NCBI GenBank assembly: GCA_030388825.1
Contig: CP128835.1
Location: forward strand, 2,722,001 to 2,786,000
DNA: 64,000 nt
DNA from: Rossellomorea sp. AcN35-11
GTDB taxonomy: Bacteria; Bacillota; Bacilli; Bacillales; Bacillaceae_B
Direction of reading: 5' to 3'
Part shown: one piece after another, positions 25,334 through 34,675 of the stretch
Position numbering within the stretch: the stretch's first letter is position 1
How the letters are laid out: every line of letters begins with the position of its first letter
Notes under the pieces: generated by a model
What the model was told of the DNA's origin: nothing
Seen by the model: the letters and a program-made list of their open reading frames with translations, nothing else
The model's database searches: none
Program-made: the position numbers and the translations under genes

Positions 25334-26206
25334 ATGATGATTCAAAACACTGGCCTCGTTCTAGAAGGTGGAGGAATGAGAGGAATCTACACAGCCGGGG
25401 CTTTGGAATATTTTTTGGAAAACGGGATTGAATTTCCGTATGTAATCGGTGTGTCTGCCGGAGCATGTAATGCAGCATCGTTTTTATCAAAGCAGAATGG
25501 CCGCAATAAAAAGGTGAATGTCGATTTCATCCGTGACCCTCATTATCTTTCCTGGAGAAATTACTGGAAAACGGGTGAATTATTTGGAATGGATTATGTG
25601 TTCAATGAAATTCCCAATAAGCTTGTCCCCTTCGATTATGAGGCCTTTCACTCAAATTCCACAGAATTTGTTGTAGGGGTAACAGATTGTCATTCGGGGG
25701 AGGCGAGGTATTACTCACGTAAAGACTATGGTAAAGAGCTTCTCACCATTATCAGGGCTTCAAGTTCCCTACCATTTGTCGCACCAGTCGTTGAATATGA
25801 ATCCTATCACCTTCTCGATGGTGGAATCAGCGACCCTGTCCCAATTGAACGAGCAGAACGGGATGGATTTAAGAGAAATGTAGTGATCCTGACGAGAAAC
25901 AGAGGCTATTATAAAAAGCCCTCTCGATTTTCATTTCTTGTAAAAAGAAAGTATTCCCAGTATCCTGAATTACATAAAACGATGATGAACCGGTACTTAC
26001 GTTACAATCAAACAATCAAGGATTTAGAAGCGAAAGAAATGAAAGGGGAGGTCCTGATCATTCAACCTCAACACCCCCTTAAAGTGAGCCGGATTGAAAA
26101 GAATCCAAAAAAGCTGGACGAGTTATACTGGCAAGGCTATCAGGATGCAGAAGCCAAAGTGAAGAAGATGGTGGAATGGAATAACAATTCTCCAGTCCAC
26201 TCTTAA
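25334..26206 (+). CDS. Patatin-like phospholipase
   Basis: A 290-residue serine lipase or esterase of the patatin family. The oxyanion-hole motif GGGMRGIYTAG is at about residues 11-21, the nucleophile elbow GVSAG (Ser about 42) and the catalytic-dyad motif DGGISDP (Asp about 161) are all intact. There is no signal peptide, so it acts in the cytosol or at the inner membrane face. The start follows GGGGAGGTATATAA. Monocistronic, with a perfect terminator. Confidence 0.9.
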   Translation: MMIQNTGLVLEGGGMRGIYTAGALEYFLENGIEFPYVIGVSAGACNAASFLSKQNGRNKKVNVDFIRDPHYLSWRNYWKTGELFGMDYVFNEIPNKLVPFDYEAFHSNSTEFVVGVTDCHSGEARYYSRKDYGKELLTIIRASSSLPFVAPVVEYESYHLLDGGISDPVPIERAERDGFKRNVVILTRNRGYYKKPSRFSFLVKRKYSQYPELHKTMMNRYLRYNQTIKDLEAKEMKGEVLIIQPQHPLKVSRIEKNPKKLDELYWQGYQDAEAKVKKMVEWNNNSPVHS

Positions 26207-26246
26207 AATAAAGCCACCGGATAGGAAATATCCGGTGGCTTTATTT
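26206..26246 (+). terminator. Terminator of the patatin gene
   Basis: AATAAAGCCACCGGATA pairs with TATCCGGTGGCTTTATT, loop GGAAA; T-rich tail. Confidence 0.85.
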
Positions 26247-26316
26247 CTTTCTCCAGGTCTACTTTAGTAATTTTCACATACATATGATAGAGATTCCTTG
26301 AAAGGACGAGCATCCT

Positions 26317-27012
26317 ATGAACCTTTATCAAATCTACAAAAATGAACAATATACGCTGCTTTATCGAAGTACCATGTATTTTCTAATAGGAACTGGAATG
26401 CTTGTTGTGACTCAACAAATATATTATTTTCCCTTGTTAATCTTTATACCTGCCTGTTCAAACCTTTACCTTTCTTATTGCCTGAAGAAGGAAATAAAGA
26501 AAGCAACACGGTTGTTCTATGAAACGATACCAGTGTCAGAGCATGCATTAGTCGGTGTGCAGACGACAGAAGGATCTTACTACTTAAAAACGAATGGATG
26601 GTCGGAATACTTCATTCAGAGAACTTCTTTGATTAACAAACCAAAGCACTACCTTTTCCACCGAAAACATAAACAGCCTCTGGTATTTTATAAATGGAGC
26701 AGAACGTTAAAAATCGATCATGGGCAAAAGGGAAAGATTTTTCGATTGAAATATCAAAGTTCTACAGCTATTGAATGGCAGAGTGACGAGGGTGATACGA
26801 TCATCATGTATAAAGCCAATAAGAGATGGATCTTGAATTATAATAAAAAAAATTTTTTATCACTGCATAAGGGATATCTTCCTCAAACGGTTCAGCAATT
26901 GTTCGATTATCACCACAGCTATGTTTCATTTTATGAGACATATAGTGAGGAAATGGACTGGCTTCTGATCTTTCTTTGGTTTGTGGACAGCGATTATTTT
27001 TTGACGGGATAG
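26317..27012 (+). CDS. Unknown protein with two N-terminal membrane helices
   Basis: A 231-residue protein with hydrophobic segments at about 20-40 and 41-58. A cytosolic, beta-rich basic domain follows (SYYLKTNGWSEYFIQRTS, HYLFHRKHKQPLVFYKW, IFRLKYQSSTAIEWQ), which resembles tubby-like or lipid-binding beta barrels in general shape only. I do not recognise a specific family. The ATG follows GAAAGGACGAGCATCC. It ends 56 bp before the copper-protein gene. Confidence 0.5.
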   Translation: MNLYQIYKNEQYTLLYRSTMYFLIGTGMLVVTQQIYYFPLLIFIPACSNLYLSYCLKKEIKKATRLFYETIPVSEHALVGVQTTEGSYYLKTNGWSEYFIQRTSLINKPKHYLFHRKHKQPLVFYKWSRTLKIDHGQKGKIFRLKYQSSTAIEWQSDEGDTIIMYKANKRWILNYNKKNFLSLHKGYLPQTVQQLFDYHHSYVSFYETYSEEMDWLLIFLWFVDSDYFLTG

Positions 27013-27068
27013 ACATCCTTTTCCCGTTCATGGACAAGCTATTAAAGAATGAATATGGAGGTGAGAAG

Positions 27069-27389
27069 ATGAATGCTGCATACAAACCTTGCATAGCTGC
27101 ATTACAAAAGTGTGTGGAGGCATGTAACATATGTTATCATGCATCACTTAAGGGAGAAAGGGAAATGATGCCTTGCATAGAGCTTGACCGTGAATGTGCA
27201 GATATATGCACATATACCATAAATCTCATGCAGCGGAGCAGTAAATTTGTTCATTCATTTTTGGCCATCTGTGCAGAAATATGTGATGAGTGTGGCACAG
27301 AATGCAGGTCCCATGGCCAGGAACATTGTCAGGACTGTGCCAAAGCCTGTTTTGATTGTGCAGAAGAGTGCAGGAAGCTGCTGGCATGA
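27069..27389 (+). CDS. Four-helix-bundle cysteine-rich copper protein (YhjQ/Csp3-like)
   Basis: A 106-residue protein packed with cysteines at helix spacings: CIAALQKCVEACNICYH, CIELDRECADICTYT, CAEICDECGTECRSH, CQDCAKACFDCAEECRK. This is the DUF326 pattern of cytosolic Csp3 copper-storage proteins; B. subtilis YhjQ is the counterpart. It has no signal peptide, so storage would be cytosolic, with Cu(I) bound to thiolates inside the bundle. ATG 27069 follows GGAGGTGAGAAG and is preferred to an in-frame upstream start inside the preceding gene. Confidence 0.85.
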   Translation: MNAAYKPCIAALQKCVEACNICYHASLKGEREMMPCIELDRECADICTYTINLMQRSSKFVHSFLAICAEICDECGTECRSHGQEHCQDCAKACFDCAEECRKLLA

Positions 27390-27522
27390 ATAAAAGGGAT
27401 GCTTCTGTATATGGGGGCATTCTTTTTTATCGTTGTATTAAAATTAGAACAAAATAATTTATTTAGCACTCCTCACATGATTTTATTGTATAAACTATGA
27501 TAGAATAATGATAATCGAATAG

Positions 27523-27667
27523 GTTTCCTTCGGGGCAGGGTGAAATTCCCTACCGGCGGTGATGAGCGAATGCTCTCAGTCCGTGACCCGGCTAATGAAA
27601 ATTAGACGGTGGATTTGGTGAAACTCCAAAGCCGACAGTGATAGTCTGGATGGGAGAAGGAACGGTA
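27523..27667 (+). promoter_or_regulatory. FMN riboswitch (RFN element)
   Basis: A canonical RFN aptamer: CTTCGGGGCAGGGTGAAATT, CCTACCGGCGGTGATGAGC, AGTCCGTGACCCG, GGTGGATTTGGTGAAACTCC, GCCGACAGTGATAGTCTGG, ATGGGAGAAGGAA. It senses FMN and controls the rib genes that start 160 bp downstream by switching the terminator at 27764-27796. Confidence 0.97.
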
Positions 27668-27763
27668 GTGTTTACATGATTCAGATAGGGAAAGTCCATT
27701 ATTTCGCTGTGGATTTCATTTCCAAATCGAGTTCTGTAAATGCTCTATTTAGTCATGCCAAAT

Positions 27764-27796
27764 TGCCCCCGAGTAAAAATACTTGGGGTTTTTTAT
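27764..27796 (+). terminator. Riboswitch expression-platform terminator
   Basis: CCCCGAGT/ACTTGGGG stem with an AAAAAT loop and TTTTTT tail, between the RFN element and ribD. Formation is expected when FMN is bound. Confidence 0.9.
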
Positions 27797-27830
27797 TTTA
27801 GAATAATAGTGTTGTGAGAAGGGAGGTAAC

Positions 27831-28925
27831 ATGTTGAACCATTCACCTTATATGAAGCTCGCCCTCTCGCTGGCAGAGGCAACCAATGGCCAAACCTCAC
27901 CCAACCCTGCTGTTGGAGCGGTTGTGGTGAAGGACGGAGAAGTCGTTGGTATGGGTGCACACCTCAAGGCAGGTGAAGGACACGCAGAAGTTCATGCCAT
28001 CAGAGCTGCAGGAGAGAAGGCGAAGGGAAGTGACGTATATGTCACCTTGGAACCGTGTTCCCACTACGGGAAAACACCTCCCTGCACGAAGCTTCTGATC
28101 TCGAGTGGAGTGAAACGGGTCCATATAGCCTGCACGGATCCTAATCCCTTGGTAGCAGGAAGGGGAATTCAGCAACTGAGAGACGCAGGCATTGAAGTGA
28201 TGATTGGGGAGCTTGAGCTTGAAGCCCTCGAATTAAACAAGCATTTTTTTCACTTCATACAACACGGCACACCTTTTGTTACCCTCAAGACGGCTGTTAC
28301 CCTGGACGGGAAAACCGCCTCTGACACAGGAGATAGTAAATGGATCACTTCAGAAACTTCAAGAACGGACGTCCACCATGATCGTCACCGGCATGACGCG
28401 ATATTGGTTGGAGTCAATACCATCATGAAAGATAACCCACACCTTACCACCCGTCTGCCCCAAGGTGGAAAAAACCCCATTCGAGTTATATTGGATACAT
28501 TTTTACGTACACCCCTGCACTCTCATGTAGTGGAAGATCAGGAGAGTAAGACAATCATATTTACGGGTAATACCGTCAATGAAGATCAAAGGCAGCCTTT
28601 TGTAGAAAAGGGATGTGAAATCATCAGCACTTCAAATGAAAGGGTTGACATTCACACGGTTTTAAAAGAACTCGGTGAAAAAAATATTCTCTCCCTTTAT
28701 GTAGAAGGCGGGTCAACAATTCATTCCTCTTTCTTAATGGAAGGTGCGTTTCAGGAGTTGATTATGTACATGTCTCCCAAGATTGTCGGAGGAGAGTCCG
28801 CTTACACCAGTTTTGGAGGAGAAGGATACCCGACCATTGCAGAAGGAATGAAGATGGAGATCAAAAGCATTGATCGTGTAGGGCAGGACATTAAAATCGT
28901 TGCATTCCCACAAAAATCAGTTTGA
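27831..28925 (+). CDS. ribD: Bifunctional riboflavin deaminase/reductase RibD
   Basis: A 364-residue enzyme for steps two and three of riboflavin synthesis. The N-terminal deaminase domain has the zinc motifs HAEVHAI and PCSHYGKTPPC (about 50-85). The C-terminal reductase domain has LKTAVTLDGKTAS, VGVNTIMKDNPHLTTR and YVEGGSTIHSSF. The start follows GGGAGGTAAC. It is the first gene of the operon behind the FMN riboswitch; the next gene follows in 14 bp. Confidence 0.97.
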   Translation: MLNHSPYMKLALSLAEATNGQTSPNPAVGAVVVKDGEVVGMGAHLKAGEGHAEVHAIRAAGEKAKGSDVYVTLEPCSHYGKTPPCTKLLISSGVKRVHIACTDPNPLVAGRGIQQLRDAGIEVMIGELELEALELNKHFFHFIQHGTPFVTLKTAVTLDGKTASDTGDSKWITSETSRTDVHHDRHRHDAILVGVNTIMKDNPHLTTRLPQGGKNPIRVILDTFLRTPLHSHVVEDQESKTIIFTGNTVNEDQRQPFVEKGCEIISTSNERVDIHTVLKELGEKNILSLYVEGGSTIHSSFLMEGAFQELIMYMSPKIVGGESAYTSFGGEGYPTIAEGMKMEIKSIDRVGQDIKIVAFPQKSV

Positions 28926-28939
28926 AAGGGGGGGAAAGG

Positions 28940-29596
28940 ATGTTTACTGGAATAATTGAAGAGATTGGCTCTATTGAGCGCATGAAAAAATCTTCCTCTT
29001 CTATGGAACTAACGATAGCAGCAAGCAGCATTCTGGAAGATGTTCATATCGGAGACAGCATCAGTGTGAATGGTGTCTGTCTCACGGTCACTTCATTCAA
29101 TTCAAGGCAATTCCAAGTGGACGTCATGCCCGAAACCTTTGAAGGTACGACGCTTAAAACCCTTTCGTATGGATCCAAAGTAAACCTCGAGAGAGCTATG
29201 GCCGCAAACGGTCGTTTCGGAGGTCATTTCGTTAACGGTCATGTAGATGGGATAGGTAAGATCCTGAGGATAGAAAAGGTTGAAAATGCCTGGTACATGG
29301 ACATTGCCATACCCGAGGAACAGATTCATTTATTTATCATGAAAGGCTCTGTCGCCATAGACGGCACTTCACTGACCGTGTTTTATGTGAAACATCATTC
29401 CATTACGATTTCGTTAATTCCCCAGACCCGTGGAGATACGGTTCTTGGCAGTAAGAAAGTGGGGGACTCCGTCAACATTGAATGTGACGTAATGGCGAAA
29501 TATTTTCACCGGTTCTACGAAGCAAAGGAGCAGTCAAAAAGTAATTCAAACAGCCTCAGTTATGAATTTTTATCACAAAATGGGTTTGCTGACTAA
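28940..29596 (+). CDS. ribE: Riboflavin synthase alpha chain RibE
   Basis: A 218-residue enzyme with the internal duplication typical of riboflavin synthase: [10 protein letters not shown] at the start, then two similar barrels ([14 protein letters not shown] and [20 protein letters not shown] and LIPQTRGDT). It dismutates two 6,7-dimethyl-8-ribityllumazines. The conserved MFTGI start follows GGGGGGAAAGG, so I reject the in-frame start six codons upstream. Confidence 0.97.
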   Translation: MFTGIIEEIGSIERMKKSSSSMELTIAASSILEDVHIGDSISVNGVCLTVTSFNSRQFQVDVMPETFEGTTLKTLSYGSKVNLERAMAANGRFGGHFVNGHVDGIGKILRIEKVENAWYMDIAIPEEQIHLFIMKGSVAIDGTSLTVFYVKHHSITISLIPQTRGDTVLGSKKVGDSVNIECDVMAKYFHRFYEAKEQSKSNSNSLSYEFLSQNGFAD

Positions 29597-29613
29597 TAGG
29601 GAGGGATGACCCC

Positions 29614-30807
29614 ATGTTCAATAAGATTGAAGAAGCCCTGGAAGATCTCCAGGCAGGAAAAGTCGTTATCGTGGTTGATGATGAAAACCGTGAGAATGAA
29701 GGAGACTTTGTTGCCCTTTCTGATAAAGCCACCCCTGAAGTCATCAATTTCATGGCGAAAGAGGGGAGAGGGTTAATCTGTGCCCCAATAACGGAGGAGC
29801 TCGCACAGAAATTAAAGCTTTCACCCATGACCATGTCCAATACAGATCCTCATGGGACGGCCTTTACGATTTCAGTAGATCATAAATCTGCCACTACGGG
29901 CATCAGTGCATTCGAACGATCGGCCACGATAAAGGAATTACTCAACCCTTCATCACTACCTGAAGACTTCAAGAGACCCGGTCATGTATTTCCCCTTGTT
30001 GCCAAAAAAGGCGGAGTATTGAAACGGGCAGGGCACACAGAAGCAGCCATTGATTTAGCTGTTCTGTCAGGTGCACAGCCATCTGGGGTCATCTGTGAAA
30101 TCATGAATGAAGACGGTACGATGGCGAGAGTGCCTGAATTAATGCTTTTAGCAGAAAAATGGGACTTGAAGATCATCTCAATCGAGGACCTGATACGATA
30201 CAGAAGGAAAAAGGAAAAGCTCGTGACAAGGGAAGTTGAAATTGAACTTCCAACCGAATTCGGAAACTTCAAAGCGGTTGCCTATACAGAAACACTCACA
30301 GGAAAAGAACATATCGCTCTTGTAAAAGGGGAATGGTCCGAGGATGAAGATGTGCTCGTACGGGTTCATTCAGAATGCCTGACGGGGGATGTATTCGGTT
30401 CGAACCGTTGTGATTGCGGACCGCAACTTGCCACGGCACTGACTCAAATTGAAGAAGAAGGAAAAGGAGTCCTCCTCTATATGAGGCAGGAAGGCCGGGG
30501 TATCGGATTAATTAATAAGCTTAAAGCATATAAGCTGCAGGAACAGGGCTATGATACGGTGGAAGCAAATCATAAACTGGGATTTGGGGCTGATTTAAGG
30601 GAATATGGAATCGGTGCTCAAATATTAAGGGATTTAAGGATCAAAAGGATCCGGTTACTCACCAATAATCCCAGGAAGATTGCCGGAATCAACGGATATG
30701 GTTTGGAAATTGCCGATCGTGTGCCGATTCAATTGCCAACCAAATTTGAAAATGAAAAGTATTTAAAAACAAAGCACGTTAAGCTGGGTCACTTGCTGAA
30801 ATTTTAA
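29614..30807 (+). CDS. ribBA: DHBP synthase / GTP cyclohydrolase II RibBA
   Basis: A 397-residue fusion. The N-terminal half is 3,4-dihydroxy-2-butanone-4-phosphate synthase ([28 protein letters not shown]). The C-terminal half is GTP cyclohydrolase II ([20 protein letters not shown] with the three zinc cysteines, then [13 protein letters not shown] and LLTNNPRK). It supplies both branches of the pathway. An AGGGAGGGATGA site precedes it. The order ribD-ribE-ribBA-ribH is that of B. subtilis. Confidence 0.97.
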   Translation: MFNKIEEALEDLQAGKVVIVVDDENRENEGDFVALSDKATPEVINFMAKEGRGLICAPITEELAQKLKLSPMTMSNTDPHGTAFTISVDHKSATTGISAFERSATIKELLNPSSLPEDFKRPGHVFPLVAKKGGVLKRAGHTEAAIDLAVLSGAQPSGVICEIMNEDGTMARVPELMLLAEKWDLKIISIEDLIRYRRKKEKLVTREVEIELPTEFGNFKAVAYTETLTGKEHIALVKGEWSEDEDVLVRVHSECLTGDVFGSNRCDCGPQLATALTQIEEEGKGVLLYMRQEGRGIGLINKLKAYKLQEQGYDTVEANHKLGFGADLREYGIGAQILRDLRIKRIRLLTNNPRKIAGINGYGLEIADRVPIQLPTKFENEKYLKTKHVKLGHLLKF

Positions 30808-30833
30808 TTCAACATTAGTAGGAGGAATATACA

Positions 30834-31304
30834 ATGAAAACAGTTTATGAAGGTAATTTGGTAGGTTCTGGATTGAAAGTTGCGATTGTCGTTTCACGTT
30901 TTAATGAGTTTATTACATCAAAGCTATTGGGTGGAGCAGAGGATGCGTTAAAACGCCATGGTGTTGAAGAAGGGAATGTAACTGTGACTTGGGTTCCGGG
31001 TGCATTCGAAATCCCAATGATTGCAAAAAAGCTGGCACGTTCAGGGAAATATGATGCTGTGGTGACATTGGGAACCGTCATACGCGGAGCAACCGCTCAT
31101 TTTGAATACGTAAGCGGCGAGGTAGCAAAAGGGGTTGCCAATCTCAGCCTGCAGGAAGATGTCCCTGTCATATTCGGTGTGCTGACAACCGACACCATTG
31201 AACAGGCGATCGAACGAGCCGGAACAAAAGCAGGAAACAAAGGATGGGAAGCAGCCGTTTCAGCCATCGAAATGGCCAACCTCATCCGTGAAATTGATCA
31301 ATAG
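30834..31304 (+). CDS. ribH: 6,7-dimethyl-8-ribityllumazine synthase RibH
   Basis: A 156-residue lumazine synthase with [45 protein letters not shown] and [22 protein letters not shown], all typical. It forms the 60-mer capsid that condenses the RibBA and RibD products. The ribosome-binding site is AGGAGGAATAT. Last gene of the rib operon; only a weak hairpin is seen after it. Confidence 0.97.
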   Translation: MKTVYEGNLVGSGLKVAIVVSRFNEFITSKLLGGAEDALKRHGVEEGNVTVTWVPGAFEIPMIAKKLARSGKYDAVVTLGTVIRGATAHFEYVSGEVAKGVANLSLQEDVPVIFGVLTTDTIEQAIERAGTKAGNKGWEAAVSAIEMANLIREIDQ

Positions 31305-31379
31305 GACCACGGTAGCCAATTCTCCTTATGGGGATGGTTTCTTCGTACAGAGAACATGTTTCCTTCCATCAAATTGATA

Positions 31380-31408
31380 TTGGCAAACATTCGCCTTTTT
31401 GCTAGAAT
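31380..31408 (+). promoter_or_regulatory. Sigma-A type promoter of the purine permease
   Basis: TTGGCA, a 17-bp spacer and TAGAAT. The 31410-31475 leader has no purine-riboswitch core. Confidence 0.55.
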
Positions 31409-31475
31409 AGTATCTTGTGGCTCCCCTTCAATTGGAGGAGCGGGTAGGGAGAGGGCAGTTTTATAGGAAGATTAT

Positions 31476-32765
31476 ATGAAAGCACGTGGAGGTATTTTTC
31501 AGTTAAAGAATCATGGTACTTCGATGAAGCAGGAGATGATGGCCGGAGCAATCGGATATTTTACGATTGTCTATATTATCGCTGTAAATGCTTTGATCCT
31601 TTCTGAAGCTGGAATTCCATTTGAAGGAGCGGTCATGGCGACCATACTTGCTTCCTTCGTTGGGTGTTTGGTCATGGCCTTTTGGGCGAATGCACCAATT
31701 CTTCTGGTTCCAGGTATGGGGATCAATGCGATGTTTACATTCACTCTGGTAAAATCTTCAGGATTGACTTGGCAAGAGGCTCTGGCTGTGGTGGTGATCT
31801 CAGGAATACTCTTTATGATCATTGCATTTACAAAGCTTTCTAAAGTATTATCAGAAGCCATCCCCAAAACATTAAAGGAAGCCATCACGGTGGGGTTAGG
31901 GATGTTTTTAATGTTCATCGGTCTTGAGAAAGGCGGTCTCATCCAGAGAGGAGAGAGTGCCATTATCATGATAGGTGACTTTGGGGAATTAAAGGTGTTG
32001 GCAACGGTGCTGACATTCCTGGTGACGATTTTTCTTTTCATCCGTAATGTTAAGGGTCAATTTTTATGGAGCATTGCTTTTGGGACCATGCTGGGATTCA
32101 TCTTTGGAATTGAACCATCCGTTCAATCCGGTTCCTTCCATCTGAGTGAATACAGTCAGGTGTTCGGTCAAATATCCTTTGGAGCCATTTTGGACATTCC
32201 ATTCTGGATCGCAGTCTTTTCCGTAACGATGGTCCTGGTATTTGAGAATATAGGACTCATACATGGGCATACGGATATGGTCGACCAGCCTCATAAATAC
32301 TCTAAAGCGTTTCAAGCGAATGCTTTTTCTGCCTTTACATCTGGATTCTTCGGAACAAGTCCGACCGTGTCCACGGTGGAAAGTGCTGCAGCTATGACAG
32401 CAGGTGGACGCACGGGATTAACTTCACTGACTACTGGAGTATTGTTTTTGGGCTCAGTGCTGTTTATCCCATACCTTAAGTGGATTCCGGACCATGCCAT
32501 CGCCCCGATCCTCATCATCATCGGCGGCTTGATGATTCAGAATATACGACATATGGACTTACGTGATGTAACAGAGGCGTTTCCTGCCATCTTCATCATA
32601 GCGATGATTCCTTTCACGTACAGTATCGCAGACGGAATTGCCATCGGCTTTATTTTGTATCCAATTTTGAAATTGGCTACGGGTAAAGCAAGAGAAGTAT
32701 CTATACCCCTATATATTATTGCGGCTTTGTTCCTTATGAACTTCTTTGTTCATTCGATACATTAA
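31476..32765 (+). CDS. NCS2-family (AzgA/PbuG type) purine permease
   Basis: A 429-residue transporter with about 13 helices. Blocks are PGMGINAMFTFTLV, EAIPKTLKEAITVGLGMFLMFIGLEKGG and FGTSPTVSTVESAAAMTAGGRTGL, which are characteristic of the AzgA-like branch of NCS2 (hypoxanthine/guanine/adenine uptake). The last block replaces the QNxGxxxxT signature of uracil and xanthine permeases. The start follows AGGAAGATTAT. It has its own promoter and terminator. Confidence 0.9.
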   Translation: MKARGGIFQLKNHGTSMKQEMMAGAIGYFTIVYIIAVNALILSEAGIPFEGAVMATILASFVGCLVMAFWANAPILLVPGMGINAMFTFTLVKSSGLTWQEALAVVVISGILFMIIAFTKLSKVLSEAIPKTLKEAITVGLGMFLMFIGLEKGGLIQRGESAIIMIGDFGELKVLATVLTFLVTIFLFIRNVKGQFLWSIAFGTMLGFIFGIEPSVQSGSFHLSEYSQVFGQISFGAILDIPFWIAVFSVTMVLVFENIGLIHGHTDMVDQPHKYSKAFQANAFSAFTSGFFGTSPTVSTVESAAAMTAGGRTGLTSLTTGVLFLGSVLFIPYLKWIPDHAIAPILIIIGGLMIQNIRHMDLRDVTEAFPAIFIIAMIPFTYSIADGIAIGFILYPILKLATGKAREVSIPLYIIAALFLMNFFVHSIH

Positions 32766-32777
32766 AGCAGTAAAGAG

Positions 32778-32832
32778 CTCAAGTGAAGATGTTCATCAGA
32801 ACGACTGATGACATCTCTGCTTGAGTTTTTTT
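32778..32832 (+). terminator. Terminator of the purine permease
   Basis: Nested stem CTCAAG/CTTGAG and GATGT/ACATC with TTTTTTT tail. Confidence 0.8.
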
Positions 32833-32945
32833 GTCTTATAAGGAAGTCCATAATACATGGACTTTCTACATGTTTGTTGATATTATTATACTAATTAATG
32901 AAACTTTTGAACTATTTTCCGTCAGGAACAGCAGGGGTGAGTGGG

Positions 32946-34193
32946 ATGAAAGTATTTGTAGCGAGACAGCCGATTTTCGACAGAAATGGTGAAACGGTTG
33001 CCTATGAATTACTTTACAGAAACAATGAGATGAATATATTTCCTAATATAGATGGTGACGAGGCAACAGCGGATGTCATTATTAATAGTTACTTGAACAT
33101 AGGACTTGAAAGTTTGTCTGCAGGTAAGCCCTGCTTTATTAATTTCACTGAAAATCTTCTGGAACTGAGGGTTCCTACCTATTTCAACCCAAGAGAAATA
33201 GTTGTGGAAATACTTGAAAAGGTCATTCCAAGTCCTGAGATTCTCTCCGTCTGTGTCGAATTGAAGGAATTGGGGTATAAGATCGCTTTGGATGATTTTG
33301 TCATGAATGAATCGGATCCGAACTACTTTAAACTGATGAAGCTTGCTGACTATGTGAAGGTTGATTTCCTTCATACAACCGAGACCGAACGGGGAAATCT
33401 CCAAACTCTGTCCGGTTTATTGGGGTACCAACTATTGGCAGAGAAGGTGGAGACCCTTGAACAGTATGAGGAAGCATTAAGGAATGGATACCATTTTTTT
33501 CAAGGTTACTTCTTCAGTAAACCTAAAATCATTGCTACCCGTGATGTTCCGACATATTTTCATTCATATTATTCGATCATTCAAAGCCTGGAAATGACAG
33601 AACCAAGCATTGAAGTGATAAGTCAATTGATCGAACAGGATCTCTCTTTATCCTATAAGCTCCTAAAGTTAATCAATTCACCTTCATACCGTCCTAAACA
33701 TAAAATTCATTCCATTCGTCAGGCGATTGTTCTCTTGGGACTTCTTGAAATCAAGAGATGGATATACGTCCTCGCTGTCAGGGAACGGATAGGGAAAAAG
33801 AAGAAATTGGAGAATGAAGTGATTACGTTATGTTTGACGAGAGCTAAGATGTGTGAGTTATTGGCAATGAAGTACAAACGTCCATCAATGAAGTCGAGCT
33901 TTTTCCTTACAGGTATGTTTTCATTAATGGAAACGATATTGTCAATGCCTATCGAAGTGATCCTCAATGATCTGCCATTGAATGATGATATATGCCAGGC
34001 CTTAACGGGAACGTCCAATGACTTAAAAGACATCCTTGATCTGGTTACGGCATTTGAACAGGCTGATTGGACACTGATTGAGAGGAAATTGGAAGAGCTG
34101 AACCTCTCCAAAAGTGATGTGGTAGAGAGCTATCAAGCTTCATGCAAGTGGACAGAAGGTCTCTTACATCATGAAGTAGAAGAGATGAGTTAA
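32946..34193 (+). CDS. EAL-HDOD signalling protein (YuxH-like)
   Basis: A 415-residue protein. Residues about 1-200 form an EAL-type domain with a degenerate motif (YELLYRN instead of ExLxR; DDF and VKVDF retained; GYHFFQGYFFSKP at the end). An HDOD domain follows (LIEQDLSLSYKLLKLINSP, IRQAIVLLGLLEIKRW). B. subtilis YuxH has the same layout. Loss of the exact EAL triad suggests binding rather than hydrolysis of c-di-GMP. ATG 32946 is five bases after AGGGGTGA and is preferred to one 48 bp upstream. Confidence 0.85.
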   Translation: MKVFVARQPIFDRNGETVAYELLYRNNEMNIFPNIDGDEATADVIINSYLNIGLESLSAGKPCFINFTENLLELRVPTYFNPREIVVEILEKVIPSPEILSVCVELKELGYKIALDDFVMNESDPNYFKLMKLADYVKVDFLHTTETERGNLQTLSGLLGYQLLAEKVETLEQYEEALRNGYHFFQGYFFSKPKIIATRDVPTYFHSYYSIIQSLEMTEPSIEVISQLIEQDLSLSYKLLKLINSPSYRPKHKIHSIRQAIVLLGLLEIKRWIYVLAVRERIGKKKKLENEVITLCLTRAKMCELLAMKYKRPSMKSSFFLTGMFSLMETILSMPIEVILNDLPLNDDICQALTGTSNDLKDILDLVTAFEQADWTLIERKLEELNLSKSDVVESYQASCKWTEGLLHHEVEEMS

Positions 34194-34490
34194 TTACCAG
34201 ACCGGTTTATATTCACCTGGAGTCAAGTATCTCCTTTGGGGCTTAATATATCGTTTCAACTCAACGATAAGTAATCGCTGCATATGTTTGGTTGTTATTT
34301 GCTTGGCTACATCTGCAGGGAAAGGGTAAATACCGATTTGATTGAATCGTACGCGGAAGAGACCTTCATACAAGAGGTCTTTTTTTTCGTTCAGGATACG
34401 GGCGAGTACAGTAACATCCCTCGATTGATATTCGTCACCCGATTCTTCCACCTTATGAACTTGAAAACGGAAGTGTATGTCTTCTTTCAT
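34194..34490 (-). CDS. Hypothetical small cytosolic protein
   Basis: A 98-residue basic beta-rich protein (HFRFQVHKVEE, YEGLFRVRFNQIGIYPFP) with no signal or membrane segment. Its last base abuts the end of the EAL-HDOD gene on the other strand, so they are convergent with no room for a separate terminator. AGAGGTGATGATTC precedes the ATG. No family recognised. Confidence 0.55.
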   Translation of the reverse strand: MKEDIHFRFQVHKVEESGDEYQSRDVTVLARILNEKKDLLYEGLFRVRFNQIGIYPFPADVAKQITTKHMQRLLIVELKRYIKPQRRYLTPGEYKPVW

Positions 34491-34675
34491 GAATCATCAC
34501 CTCTTCCATTGTCTCTGAACGGAAGGGATAATACAACTTTAAAGTTGTATGAAAGACGACCATGTGCGATAAATAATCAAAATATTGTGTGGGAGGATTG
34601 CGAAAAGAGCTTGTTTGTGGCAAGCTAAGACTATTAAGAATAGTTTACTAGTAAATTAGCGTGGAGGGATTCACG

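Noticed and set aside
31305..31475. Purine riboswitch before the purine permease
   Set aside because: The conserved three-way-junction core sequences are absent; only a normal promoter is visible.
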